Source of the DNA: Bacillus_BD oryzisoli_A | Lineage (GTDB): Bacteria > Bacillota > Bacilli > Bacillales > Cytobacillaceae | Reading direction: 5' to 3' | Length of the DNA: 64,000 bases | Assembly: GCF_043641075.1 (NCBI RefSeq) | Contig: NZ_JBHZRC010000007.1 | Location: forward strand, 62,001-126,000 | Shown here: positions 18,630 to 25,925 of the stretch, piece after piece | Layout of the letters: the number at the start of each line of letters is the position of its first letter | Numbering within the stretch: position 1 is the first letter of the stretch | Notes under the pieces: model-generated | Told to the model about the DNA's origin: nothing | Seen by the model: the letters and a program-made list of their open reading frames with translations, nothing else | Databases searched by the model: none | Program-made: the position numbers and the translations under genes

Positions 18630-18695
18630 ACTGGTCCTCCTTTTACGATTTCTACAAAATCCTATCCATGTCTTTCTCTTATCTATTTTTCAAAA

Positions 18696-18752
18696 TCTGC
18701 ACCTAGCCGCTCGAGGTCTTAAGCCGCTGGGCAAGGCGCTTCCGCTTTTCTA
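18696..18752. repeat. interspersed palindromic repeat between permease and ATPase genes
   Basis: GC-rich 50-60 bp element containing GCCGCTCGAGGTCTTAAGCC and ending GGGCAAGGCGCTTCCGC, with an imperfect dyad (CTAGCC / GGGCAAGG arms). I recognise this from memory as resembling a repeat scattered through Bacillaceae genomes. Its right edge includes the stop codon of the upstream permease gene. It sits inside an operon, so it may form an RNA structure between cistrons. Confidence 0.6.
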
Positions 18753-19805
18753 TGAATTCCGAGTTTTAAAGAGTAAGTATATAAAATAAGGTGCTCCTAT
18801 TGCCGAGGTGAATACTCCTGCCGGGATTTCTAATGGAGAAAATAAAGATCTTCCTATTAAGTCTGCCAGCATGACAAGTATTCCTCCAATTAATGCTGAA
18901 ACAGGTAATAATGCACCGAAAGACGATCCTACAAGTCTTCTTGCCATATGTGGTGCCATTAAGCCTACGAAGCCAATTCCTCCGGCAAAAGCAACAGAGC
19001 TTCCAATTAGTGCTGTACTAATTATCATTAGATAAAAACGCTGCCGTTGAACATGGCCCCCTACCCCGGTCGCTATCTCATCTCCAAGCTCCTGCACATT
19101 CATGTTTCGTGCCATGATGAAGGTTGCTCCAACAAGGAGGACCGTACATGGAACCAATATCATAACCTGATCCCAATTCGACCCATTTACAGTTCCGGTA
19201 ATCCAAATATTTGCCTGGCTTGCACGATAAATAGGGCCTAAAATCATCATTAAGGTTGTGAGTGCCTGGGTTAGTGCAGATAGTCCAATACCAATTAATA
19301 TAAGTCGAATAGGTGAAACTCCATTCTTCCATGCTAGAAAATATACAAGCAGCGCAATGAATCCGGCACCTACAAAGGCGGCTAATGGCAGCCATTTAAT
19401 ACTTACAGTTAAAGCGTTATTTTTATCACTAAAGAATGCCAAAAAGCCAACAACAGCAACAGCTGCACCTCCAGTAATTCCAAGCATATCTGGTGATGCT
19501 AATGGATTTCTAACCATCCCTTGAAGAATTCCACCAGCCACTGCCAAGGAGACTCCAACCATAAGCGCTATGATTATTCTTGGCAAACGAAAATTCGTCA
19601 CAACGAGCTGTTCCATCTTCGTACCGCCGCCGAATAGAACTTGAATGACGGATAGAGGACTAATCTTCATATCGCCTGTCCCTGTGCTGACGATAAAAAC
19701 CATCGCAGCAGCTAGTACCATGATTACAAACACCTTTGCCGCACGTTTATCTAATAGAAAGGAGATTTTGCCGCTAAACCATCTGACACTCTTGTAAGGA
19801 CTCAT
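18750..19805 (-). CDS. FecCD-family siderophore permease 2
   Basis: 351 aa with about ten membrane segments. FecCD signatures: NFRLPRIIIALMVGVSLAVAG, GGILQGMVRNPLASPDMLGI, and near the end VGLMAPHMARRLVG, the ATPase-docking loop. Paired with the permease upstream, with which its ATG overlaps in an ATGA. Together with the ATPase and the YfiY-like binding protein at 23.9-24.9 kb, it resembles the B. subtilis YfiYZ-YfhA/YusV hydroxamate-siderophore system (inference). Confidence 0.92.
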   Translation of the reverse strand: MSPYKSVRWFSGKISFLLDKRAAKVFVIMVLAAAMVFIVSTGTGDMKISPLSVIQVLFGGGTKMEQLVVTNFRLPRIIIALMVGVSLAVAGGILQGMVRNPLASPDMLGITGGAAVAVVGFLAFFSDKNNALTVSIKWLPLAAFVGAGFIALLVYFLAWKNGVSPIRLILIGIGLSALTQALTTLMMILGPIYRASQANIWITGTVNGSNWDQVMILVPCTVLLVGATFIMARNMNVQELGDEIATGVGGHVQRQRFYLMIISTALIGSSVAFAGGIGFVGLMAPHMARRLVGSSFGALLPVSALIGGILVMLADLIGRSLFSPLEIPAGVFTSAIGAPYFIYLLFKTRNS

Positions 19806-20806
19806 TTTGCATTAAACCCCCTTCTTGCAATATAGATAAAGAATGGCGTTCCAATAATAGCAGTCATTACACCAACAGGTACCTCTTCCGGCATAATCAC
19901 ATAGCGAGCAAGAATATCTGCTGTCAGTAAAAGCATACCGCCAAGAAGACCTGAAAATGGAATAATCCAGCGATGGTCAATCCCTACAATGGCACGCGTC
20001 AAATGAGGGATAACAATCCCTATAAACGCAATCGGTCCTGCAATAGCAACCGATCCTCCTGATAATAGAATGATTATCACAGCTGCGCCAACCTTTAATA
20101 AAAACGTATTGAGGCCTAATCCTTTTGCAACATCATCGCCCATTGATAAGATATTAAATTTCGAAGCAAGTAAAAGAGATCCAATCCAGCCAATTATTAA
20201 ATAAGGTAATAATCCTGTTAATATTTCAAGCTTTCTGCCCTGTACAGACCCCGCTAACCAAAACAAAACCTGCTCTAATGCTGCTTCATTTAAGACAAGA
20301 AACCCCTGTGTAAAGGAAGAAAACATTGCCGTCAATGCGGCCCCTGCTAATGTGAGCTTTAATGGTGTCATTCCTTCCCTGCCAATCGATCCGATTGAAT
20401 AAATTCCCGCAACCGCTACCGCTGCACCTAAAAATGCAGCCCATGCAAAGGCTTGCAGATTTCCAATTGAAAAAAGCGTTACCCCAATCACAACAGCAAA
20501 ACCAGCTCCCGAGTTGATTCCAAAAATCTCAGGCGAAGCGAGAGGGTTTTTCGTTAATGTTTGCAAAAGTACACCAGCGATAGCTAAACTGCTGCCAACT
20601 GCTGCAGCAATTAATGCTCTTGGTAACCGAACAGTTGTAATAACCAGATGTTCGGTTGATCCATTATTACTTTGAAAAGCATCCAATGCCATTTTCCAGG
20701 TTGTGTCTGTATAGCCATAAACCACACTGGCACACATTAACAAGATTAATAAAATAATAGCTATGATAAGACCAATGAACCTCTGACTGTTTGTCTTTAG
20801 CAGCAT
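19802..20806 (-). CDS. FecCD-family siderophore permease 1
   Basis: 334 aa, the same fold as the downstream partner: TVRLPRALIAAAVGSSLAIAG, LLQTLTKNPLASPEIFGIN, and FIGIVIPHLTRAIVG. It forms the other half of the heterodimeric membrane channel. First gene of the operon (permease-permease-ATPase-FhuF-like), with a Fur box about 80 bp upstream. Confidence 0.92.
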   Translation of the reverse strand: MLLKTNSQRFIGLIIAIILLILLMCASVVYGYTDTTWKMALDAFQSNNGSTEHLVITTVRLPRALIAAAVGSSLAIAGVLLQTLTKNPLASPEIFGINSGAGFAVVIGVTLFSIGNLQAFAWAAFLGAAVAVAGIYSIGSIGREGMTPLKLTLAGAALTAMFSSFTQGFLVLNEAALEQVLFWLAGSVQGRKLEILTGLLPYLIIGWIGSLLLASKFNILSMGDDVAKGLGLNTFLLKVGAAVIIILLSGGSVAIAGPIAFIGIVIPHLTRAIVGIDHRWIIPFSGLLGGMLLLTADILARYVIMPEEVPVGVMTAIIGTPFFIYIARRGFNAK

Positions 20807-20887
20807 ATCCTTAAAACCTCTCTATTTCTTTAAGAAGTATTTCGTAAATTAAGTCTATTTTATAAACTATTATTCTGTCAATGAGTT

Positions 20888-20902
20888 TGATAATCATTTT
20901 CA
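20888..20902 (-). promoter_or_regulatory. Fur box of the siderophore permease operon
   Basis: TGATAATCATTTTCA matches the Bacillus 7-1-7 Fur consensus TGATAATNATTATCA at 13 of 14 defined positions. It lies inside a 29-bp segment (20878-20906) that is repeated exactly at 23809-23837, ahead of the encapsulin-cargo operon. Confidence 0.85.
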
Positions 20903-20939
20903 ATTAGTTTTTTTTGTAAATACTCTTTTAACATAGTTT

Positions 20940-21069
20940 GTTGATTTCCGTTTCAGGCACTTCGCTTTCCTGCGGGCGACCGCCGAGCCTCCTCGACACT
21001 TCGTGTCTGCGGGGTCTCGACTGTCTCGCTTCTCCCGCGGGAGTCTTCGTGCCTTCCACTGCAATCAAC
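20940..21069. repeat. 130-bp GC-rich interspersed element with terminal inverted repeats
   Basis: Starts GTTGATT (20940-20946) and ends AATCAAC (21063-21069). The interior is far more GC-rich than its surroundings and contains nested dyads (CGACACTTCGTGTC; CTCCCGCGGGAG). It contains no plausible gene. It resembles, from memory, a non-coding repeat found in many copies in Bacillus genomes, and has the look of a MITE. It separates the siderophore operon from the ferredoxin gene. Confidence 0.7.
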
Positions 21070-21181
21070 ATTTACACAAAATTAACATTGTTCTTTAACA
21101 TAGCAAAAAAAATAAATGTATCTCAAATAACGAGATACATTCATTTAAGGTGTTTCGTATAATCTTTATTTAACAGGTACA

Positions 21182-21562
21182 TCATTTAGCTATTGCCTGG
21201 CAGGCAAGCCTGTATCCACTTTTTGTTAAATAGTGTAATTTCTTTTCCTCACGGCTGTTTACCGGTTGAAGATATGTGCCTCCGCCCACTACCTTAACTT
21301 TACATTTACCGCAGGTTCCTTTTTTACAGCTATACTCCAAATTAAGATTTTGCTCTAGAGCAGCATCCAAAATGGATTGACCCTTTTGCACCTTTACTTG
21401 GAAAGAATGCTGGTTTTGCTCTATAGCCAATACATTATTTATTCTACTGGCTGCGGTGTTTGGATCATTATTCTTTTGAATTGGAATTACGTTAGGCTGC
21501 TCAGGAGAAATACTGTGCTTTATACTGTCATACTTCAAAGAACCGATTGTTAACTTTTTCAT
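21182..21562 (-). CDS. 2Fe-2S ferredoxin with N-terminal encapsulin targeting peptide
   Basis: 126 aa. The C-terminal part (~45-125) is a plant-type ferredoxin with CKKGTCGKC (C-x4-C-x2-C) and the fourth Cys in RLACQ. The N-terminus reads MKKLTIGSLKYDS, nearly the same as the C-terminal peptide of the cargo at 23135 (KRLTVGSLKQN), and is joined by a ~30-residue Asn/Gln/Pro-rich linker. In known IMEF encapsulin systems a ferredoxin of this kind is a second cargo thought to reduce and mobilise stored iron. It is divergent from an unknown gene, with a Fur box in the shared promoter region. Confidence 0.88.
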   Translation of the reverse strand: MKKLTIGSLKYDSIKHSISPEQPNVIPIQKNNDPNTAASRINNVLAIEQNQHSFQVKVQKGQSILDAALEQNLNLEYSCKKGTCGKCKVKVVGGGTYLQPVNSREEKKLHYLTKSGYRLACQAIAK

Positions 21563-21609
21563 GTTTTGTATCCCCTTTCAATTATGAGAATTGTTTCAAA
21601 ATAATTCTA

Positions 21610-21658
21610 TTGACCATTTGCTAGTTTCCTATGTATAATGATAATGAAAATTATTCTC
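21610..21658 (+). promoter_or_regulatory. sigma-A promoter overlapped by a Fur box
   Basis: TTGACC (21610-21615), 18-bp spacer, TATAAT (21634-21639), then GATAATGAAAATTATTCTC (21640-21658), which agrees with the 19-bp Fur consensus at 16 positions. The box covers the expected start of the rightward transcript (154-aa gene) and also lies about 78 bp upstream of the leftward ferredoxin gene, so it may control both. Confidence 0.82.
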
Positions 21659-21702
21659 ATTAAGATATTATATTTCCTTCACATAAAAAAGGAGATGACG
21701 AC

Positions 21703-22167
21703 ATGGCTTATCAAATTAACGGTTTAAAGGATATTCATAAATTACTAGTGAATGAAAGAAAAATTGGCGGTGTAATCGAAGCAAAAACGCTTCGCTTTCG
21801 GACTGGAGAAGTTTATCAAAATGCTGTTATTACACATCTTGATTTGCTTGGTTCTTCCATCTATTCAATTGGGTTTGTAACGGAAGATCACGAAAACATT
21901 ATCGTCAATATTACAGAACTTGGTTTGTTGCAAGAGCCAAAGCATAAAAAGATTTTCGAATTAAATAATCAAGCCTATAAAGCTGTAAAAACTAAAGATA
22001 AACTAAAATATCTAAAGAAATTAGTTGAAATTAATAAAGACAGTCTAAATCCTATTTTCTTAGAAGAAGCCAAAATGATTATTGAAGATATAGGATTGGC
22101 TGCAGCGACAAGAGAATTAAACATCAATCATATCTATCCAAAACAAAATGTTTATTCTATTGCCTAG
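21703..22167 (+). CDS. unknown 154-aa protein inside the encapsulin locus
   Basis: I do not recognise this protein. Start ATG 21703 after AAAGGAG. Residues ~15-80 look beta-rich (GGVIEAKTLRFRTGEVYQNA, IYSIGFVTEDHENIIVNI); ~85-135 look helical and Lys-rich. There are no Cys residues, signal peptide, membrane span or LTVGSL-type targeting peptide. It has its own strong promoter overlapped by a Fur box, divergent from the cargo ferredoxin and convergent with the encapsulin shell gene. The context suggests a role in iron handling or in this nanocompartment, which is inference only. Confidence 0.8.
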   Translation: MAYQINGLKDIHKLLVNERKIGGVIEAKTLRFRTGEVYQNAVITHLDLLGSSIYSIGFVTEDHENIIVNITELGLLQEPKHKKIFELNNQAYKAVKTKDKLKYLKKLVEINKDSLNPIFLEEAKMIIEDIGLAAATRELNINHIYPKQNVYSIA

Positions 22168-22170
22168 TGT

Positions 22171-22248
22171 AAAAGAGGGATTCCTATAAGGTGCCGCCAG
22201 TATGACTACGATCGTACTGAATGGAAATCTTATGGGACGCCCTCTTTT
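22171..22248. terminator. three-helix structured terminator between convergent genes
   Basis: Three stacked helices: 22171-22179 with 22240-22248 (AAAAGAGGG/CCCTCTTTT), 22182-22190 with 22229-22237 (nine pairs, one G-U), and 22198-22204 with 22213-22219 (seven pairs, loop of eight). A T run follows on the plus strand. It probably ends the 154-aa gene and, on the other strand, the encapsulin operon. It is more elaborate than a normal terminator. Confidence 0.7.
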
Positions 22249-22262
22249 TTTCTATGCAGAAA

Positions 22263-23111
22263 TCAATCAGAGAAATCCTCTAATGTGCATATCGCGCTTG
22301 GGCGCTTTATTCTCGGAACAATGGTTTCATATACCCTGAAATAATAATTCATATTGTCTTGATCTAAGAATACAGTATCAAAATCACTTGCCACTGCTAA
22401 ATCGATATTTTGTTTCCCGGCATCAAGGACAACTCCTGTACCACTCTTAATCATTGGCGATTGAAACACTCCAGCAGGCATTAATTCACGGATATGCTCA
22501 ATCTCCAACACATGTGTTCCTTGATGAACACGGTGGACGAGTGCATACAATTCAGGGGACAGGACAAGAGCATACGGTCCTGTATGACCCATTCTCAGCA
22601 GTTTATTTCTCGCTTCCACAACGTCGCTAAAAGCATTTCCTGATTCCATCCAATCACTGCGAATATGAGATAATTTCCCTTTTACATTCATGATCCCATG
22701 GATATCAAATTCCTTTGATCCATTAAAAATAAGATCATCCTCTAATAATGCACATTGCTGTGCCGCATTAGCTGCCGCTGAGTAATCAATCGGGCTGCCA
22801 AGTGTTTTAGCCTGCTGTATATCCCGCCAATATAAAATAAAGTCTTTATACAATAAAGGAATTGTAAGCGTAATTCTCTTTGTAGGAACTGAAAGACCTA
22901 AGTCCTCCCCATGAAAACTAAGGGATCCCCGTTCAGGCGTTTCATAAATATCATTTGTAACAGATTGAACCCCTTCTCCAAGTGGTCCATAGATATCGAT
23001 TACTTTTCTGCCGACTAACTGCTTTCTAACACTATCAAATACCGTTTGGTCAAGCTCCAGCCATTCTTCTCTTGTTAAGGAGGATTCAGAAAACTGTATT
23101 GCTTTATCCAT
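22263..23111 (-). CDS. encapsulin shell protein (family 1, linocin/HK97 fold)
   Basis: 282 aa, the length of the shell protein in IMEF-type systems such as Quasibacillus thermotolerans. Family-1 features: the N-terminal ...EEWLELDQTVFDSVRKQLVGRK, a mid segment GSKEFDIHGIMNVKG, GHTGPYALVLSPELYALV, and the C-terminal YYFRVYETIVPRI. Subunits self-assemble into a hollow icosahedral compartment that captures proteins bearing short LTVGSL-type peptides. GGGGAAGTG precedes ATG 23109-23111, 23 bp after the cargo gene, so the two are cotranscribed. Confidence 0.93.
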   Translation of the reverse strand: MDKAIQFSESSLTREEWLELDQTVFDSVRKQLVGRKVIDIYGPLGEGVQSVTNDIYETPERGSLSFHGEDLGLSVPTKRITLTIPLLYKDFILYWRDIQQAKTLGSPIDYSAAANAAQQCALLEDDLIFNGSKEFDIHGIMNVKGKLSHIRSDWMESGNAFSDVVEARNKLLRMGHTGPYALVLSPELYALVHRVHQGTHVLEIEHIRELMPAGVFQSPMIKSGTGVVLDAGKQNIDLAVASDFDTVFLDQDNMNYYFRVYETIVPRIKRPSAICTLEDFSD

Positions 23112-23134
23112 AAAATATCACTTCCCCATTTTTC

Positions 23135-23713
23135 CTAATTTTGTTTCAAGCTTCCCACCGTTAACCTTTTCCGATAGCTTTGTTTAACAGGAGGAGACTC
23201 TTGTACAGGCTCCAGTGAATACGCCTCAATTTTTACATTTGAACTGTTCTCTTCCTTTTCATCCGTTGGAATAGATGTTTTAAATTCGACTCCCTCCTGG
23301 AATTCCTGATTCAACCTATCCATAATGACCTTCATTTGTTGATAGTCCTCATAGGTGAAATCTCGTAATGCTTGGATTCGCTCTTCATATTCCGTTCCTT
23401 TAAATTGAAAAAGAAATAAATCTAAGTGCTCTAAAAAATTATGTAAACCAAACTTCTCTATACTGATATCCTGTAATAAATGGATCAGCTCAACTTGATT
23501 ATCAGTGTGGGGTACACCTGCTTGAATCTTTGGCATGAGAATATTCAAGCGATCCGAGCGATGTTCTTCCTCTTCGAAAATGTGATGCCAAAAAAGACGT
23601 TCATGGTCATCCTTTGCATTTTCAACAATTGGTGTAAGGATCCCCATAAACTCTACTAAAGCATTCTTCGTTCGATTAAAAATGGCATCCATTTCTATAA
23701 AGGTTGCTTCCAC
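23135..23713 (-). CDS. IMEF ferritin-like encapsulin cargo
   Basis: 192 aa from GTG 23711-23713, which lies 6 nt after an excellent GGGGAGGGG. A longer reading from TTG 23812 would have no ribosome site and would begin at the Fur box. The body is helical with an acidic/His iron-site-like motif (FEEEEHRSDRL) and FTYEDYQQM. An extended Glu/Asn/Pro linker leads to the C-terminal targeting peptide KRLTVGSLKQN. IMEF cargo oxidises Fe(II) and deposits iron inside the shell. First gene of the cargo-shell operon, with a Fur box upstream. Confidence 0.9.
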   Translation of the reverse strand: MEATFIEMDAIFNRTKNALVEFMGILTPIVENAKDDHERLFWHHIFEEEEHRSDRLNILMPKIQAGVPHTDNQVELIHLLQDISIEKFGLHNFLEHLDLFLFQFKGTEYEERIQALRDFTYEDYQQMKVIMDRLNQEFQEGVEFKTSIPTDEKEENSSNVKIEAYSLEPVQESPPVKQSYRKRLTVGSLKQN

Positions 23714-23818
23714 ATATAACCCCTCCCCGTTAATTTCATCGTTTAATTTATATCCATTTATTAAGAGTGTTAAACCTGCTGTTTTGCTCCTTCTAAAAAT
23801 TCTATTAATCAATGAGTT

Positions 23819-23833
23819 TGATAATCATTTTCA
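23819..23833 (-). promoter_or_regulatory. Fur box of the IMEF-encapsulin operon
   Basis: TGATAATCATTTTCA, identical to the box at 20888-20902 and lying in the same 29-bp duplicated segment (23809-23837). It sits about 106 bp upstream of the cargo start codon. A tentative leftward promoter (TTGTCA, 16 bp, GATTAT) would overlap it. Confidence 0.85.
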
Positions 23834-23841
23834 ATTAAGTG

Positions 23842-23871
23842 TTGACAAATACCCTTGGGTGCTTTTACAAT
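23842..23871 (+). promoter_or_regulatory. sigma-A promoter of the siderophore-binding protein gene
   Basis: TTGACA (23842-23847), 18-bp spacer, TACAAT (23866-23871). The transcript would start near 23878, just before the Fur box at 23889. Confidence 0.75.
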
Positions 23872-23888
23872 ATTCATATAATTCAAGT

Positions 23889-23903
23889 TGATAATGATTA
23901 TCA
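23889..23903 (+). promoter_or_regulatory. perfect Fur box
   Basis: TGATAATGATTATCA matches the 7-1-7 consensus at every position. It lies just downstream of the predicted start of transcription and 25 bp before the binding-protein start codon, a repressor position. Confidence 0.95.
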
Positions 23904-23927
23904 TTAGCAATTATAGGAGGAACAATA

Positions 23928-24896
23928 ATGAAGTTAACTCGCACTATTCTATCATTCTTCTCAATCATGCTAATCCTCTTCCTTGCTGCCTGCGGTAGTA
24001 CTGAGGAGAAGGCTAGTTCCGAGAAAACGGAAGAAAACCCAAAAGCAGAAAACACTAGCTATACCGTTGAACATGCCATGGGATCGACAACCATTGAAAA
24101 AGCACCAGAAAAAGTTGTTATTTTAACAAACGAAGGAACTGAGGCTCTTTTAGCTCTTGGCGTAACACCCGTTGGTGCCGTTCAATCATGGACAGGCGAC
24201 CCATGGTATGACCATATTGCAGATGAAATGAAGGATGCTGAAGTAGTTGGATTAGAAAGTGAAGTAAATGTAGAAGCCATTGCTGCACTAAAGCCTGACT
24301 TAATTATTGGAAATAAAATGCGCCAGGAAGCGATTTACGACCAGCTAAGTGCAATTGCTCCAACCGTATTCGCTGAGGATTTACGTGGTAATTGGAAAAA
24401 CAACTTTGAACTTTATGCTAAAGCCATTAATAAAGAAGAAAAGGGAAAAGAAATTATTGACGCGTACGATACTCGTATTGCCGGTCTAAAAGAAAAACTA
24501 GGTGACAAATTGAATATGAAAGTTTCAATGGTTCGCTTTATGGCTGGAGATGTTCGGATTTATCAAAAGGATTCTTTCTCTGGTGTGATTCTTGATCAGC
24601 TTGGATTTGCAAGACCTGAAAGCCAGAATGTAAACGAGTTTGCTATTAAAGGAGCAACAAAGGAACAAATGCCTTTGATGGATGGAGATATCCTCTTCTA
24701 CTTCACCTATGAAACGGGAGACGGTGCCGCAGCTAAGCTTGAAAAGGAATGGCTAGAGGATCCTCTGTTCAAAAACCTAGAGGTAGCTCAAAAAGGTGAA
24801 GTCCACAAAGTAGACGATGTTATATGGAATACAGCAGGTGGAGTAAAAGCAGCTAACCTAATGTTAGATGATATTGAAAATACATTTCTAAAGTAA
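23928..24896 (+). CDS. iron-siderophore binding lipoprotein (FecB/YfiY-like)
   Basis: 322 aa. The signal peptide ends in the lipobox LAAC (Cys ~22), followed by a Ser/Glu/Lys linker and the class-III binding-protein fold: APEKVVILTNEGTEALLALG, ALKPDLIIGNKMRQEAIYDQL, and a C-terminal lobe with VDDVIWNTAGGVKAANLMLDD. The closest known relative in my judgement is B. subtilis YfiY, for schizokinen/arthrobactin-type siderophores. It should feed the FecCD permeases at 18.7-20.8 kb. Transcribed from a Fur-controlled promoter, with a 20-bp-stem terminator after the stop. Confidence 0.9.
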   Translation: MKLTRTILSFFSIMLILFLAACGSTEEKASSEKTEENPKAENTSYTVEHAMGSTTIEKAPEKVVILTNEGTEALLALGVTPVGAVQSWTGDPWYDHIADEMKDAEVVGLESEVNVEAIAALKPDLIIGNKMRQEAIYDQLSAIAPTVFAEDLRGNWKNNFELYAKAINKEEKGKEIIDAYDTRIAGLKEKLGDKLNMKVSMVRFMAGDVRIYQKDSFSGVILDQLGFARPESQNVNEFAIKGATKEQMPLMDGDILFYFTYETGDGAAAKLEKEWLEDPLFKNLEVAQKGEVHKVDDVIWNTAGGVKAANLMLDDIENTFLK

Positions 24897-24899
24897 TGG

Positions 24900-24946
24900 A
24901 AAAGACAAAAAGTATCTAGTACTCTTCTAGATACTTTTTGTCTTTT
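24900..24946 (+). terminator. terminator after the binding-protein gene
   Basis: A perfect 20-bp stem (24900-24919 with 24927-24946; core AAGTATCTAG/CTAGATACTT), loop of seven, ending in TTTT. Confidence 0.9.
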
Positions 24947-25115
24947 ATTCTCCATCCGCGAATGTTTCCCTATTTGTCAAATACTTTCCTCCCCCCTTCA
25001 TTTATACTATATTTAGAAAATAAGACTAAATTGTAACGACAATAGAAATAATTGTGATGGAATGACTATTTTTCAACTCTATACAACGAATTATCACCTT
25101 TAGGAGATGATGACC

Positions 25116-25925
25116 ATGAAAAAGAACGCAGCCCGGGTGACTACCATCATCGCTTCCTTACTATCGTTACTTTGGCTTTTCGGGTTCTTCTTGTCTATAG
25201 GAGATTTCTACAATGGGAAGGCCGAAACGATAGATAAGGAACCAGTAGAAACAAAGAGTGCAACTGAACAAACGGGGAAAGACCTGACAGTGGTGGCACT
25301 AGGGGATTCCCTTACGAGAGGAACCGGAGATGATGCAGGATTGGGTTATGTTGGTCTAGTGACCGAGGAACTAAAGGAACGGTTACGTCCGCAGGAGGTT
25401 CAAGTGTATAACCTCGGAATCAATGGTCAAACTTCAGCAGAGCTTCTGCAGCAATTAGGCATGCAGAATATTGGCCGGCAATTAGAAGAAGCGGACGTCA
25501 TTCTTATGACTATTGGTGGGAATGATCTTTTTCAGCAGGGAGAAACATTGGTAGATTTAAATCTAGAAAAGGTGCAGGGGCTGCAGCAGACCTATTTAGC
25601 CAACTTGCAGCAAATTTTCACTACCATCCGTCAGCATAATTCAGATGCCACAATCTTTATTCTTGGACTTTATAATCCATTTATTGATTTGGACGATAGC
25701 GATGCGACCAATACGGTTGTTAGGGGCTGGAATTATGCGACGGAATTAAACGCCGGACAATTTGAGAAGGTCGTTTTTGTTCCAACCTTTGATTTATTCC
25801 AGCTGTCTGTTAACGAGTATTTATATTCAGATAAATTCCATCCAAATCACGCCGGCTATAAGTTGATCTCAGATAGATTGGCCCCGCTCATTAACTGGGA
25901 AAAGGAGACCGAGTCTAATGACTGA
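25116..25925 (+). CDS. SGNH/GDSL-family hydrolase, membrane-anchored
   Basis: 269 aa. One N-terminal hydrophobic segment (~8-32, no lipobox), a linker, then an SGNH domain: block I VVALGDSLTRGTGDD (catalytic Ser), block II NLGINGQTSAELL, block III TIGGNDLF, and block V FHPNHAGYKLI (Asp/His region; Asp seen as DKFHPNH). Such enzymes cleave esters of lipids or wall polymers; the substrate is unknown. AGGAG lies 9 nt before ATG 25116. The stop overlaps the start of an ABC ATPase gene by 8 bp, so it is the first gene of a three-gene operon with an ABC-2 exporter. Confidence 0.88.
   Translation: MKKNAARVTTIIASLLSLLWLFGFFLSIGDFYNGKAETIDKEPVETKSATEQTGKDLTVVALGDSLTRGTGDDAGLGYVGLVTEELKERLRPQEVQVYNLGINGQTSAELLQQLGMQNIGRQLEEADVILMTIGGNDLFQQGETLVDLNLEKVQGLQQTYLANLQQIFTTIRQHNSDATIFILGLYNPFIDLDDSDATNTVVRGWNYATELNAGQFEKVVFVPTFDLFQLSVNEYLYSDKFHPNHAGYKLISDRLAPLINWEKETESND

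Noticed and set aside
20938..21162. 74-aa frame in the siderophore/ferredoxin intergenic region
   Set aside because: Lies mostly in the 130-bp interspersed repeat, with no family features or ribosome site.
21583..21608. Second Fur-like dyad (TGAGAATTGTTTCA...ATAATTCTA) next to the ferredoxin start
   Set aside because: Too many mismatches to the Fur consensus when aligned as 7-1-7 or 19 bp; kept only as a weak dyad.
23714..23812. 33-residue N-terminal extension of the IMEF cargo from TTG 23812
   Set aside because: The start would sit at the edge of the Fur box without a ribosome site; GTG 23713 follows GGGGAGGGG.
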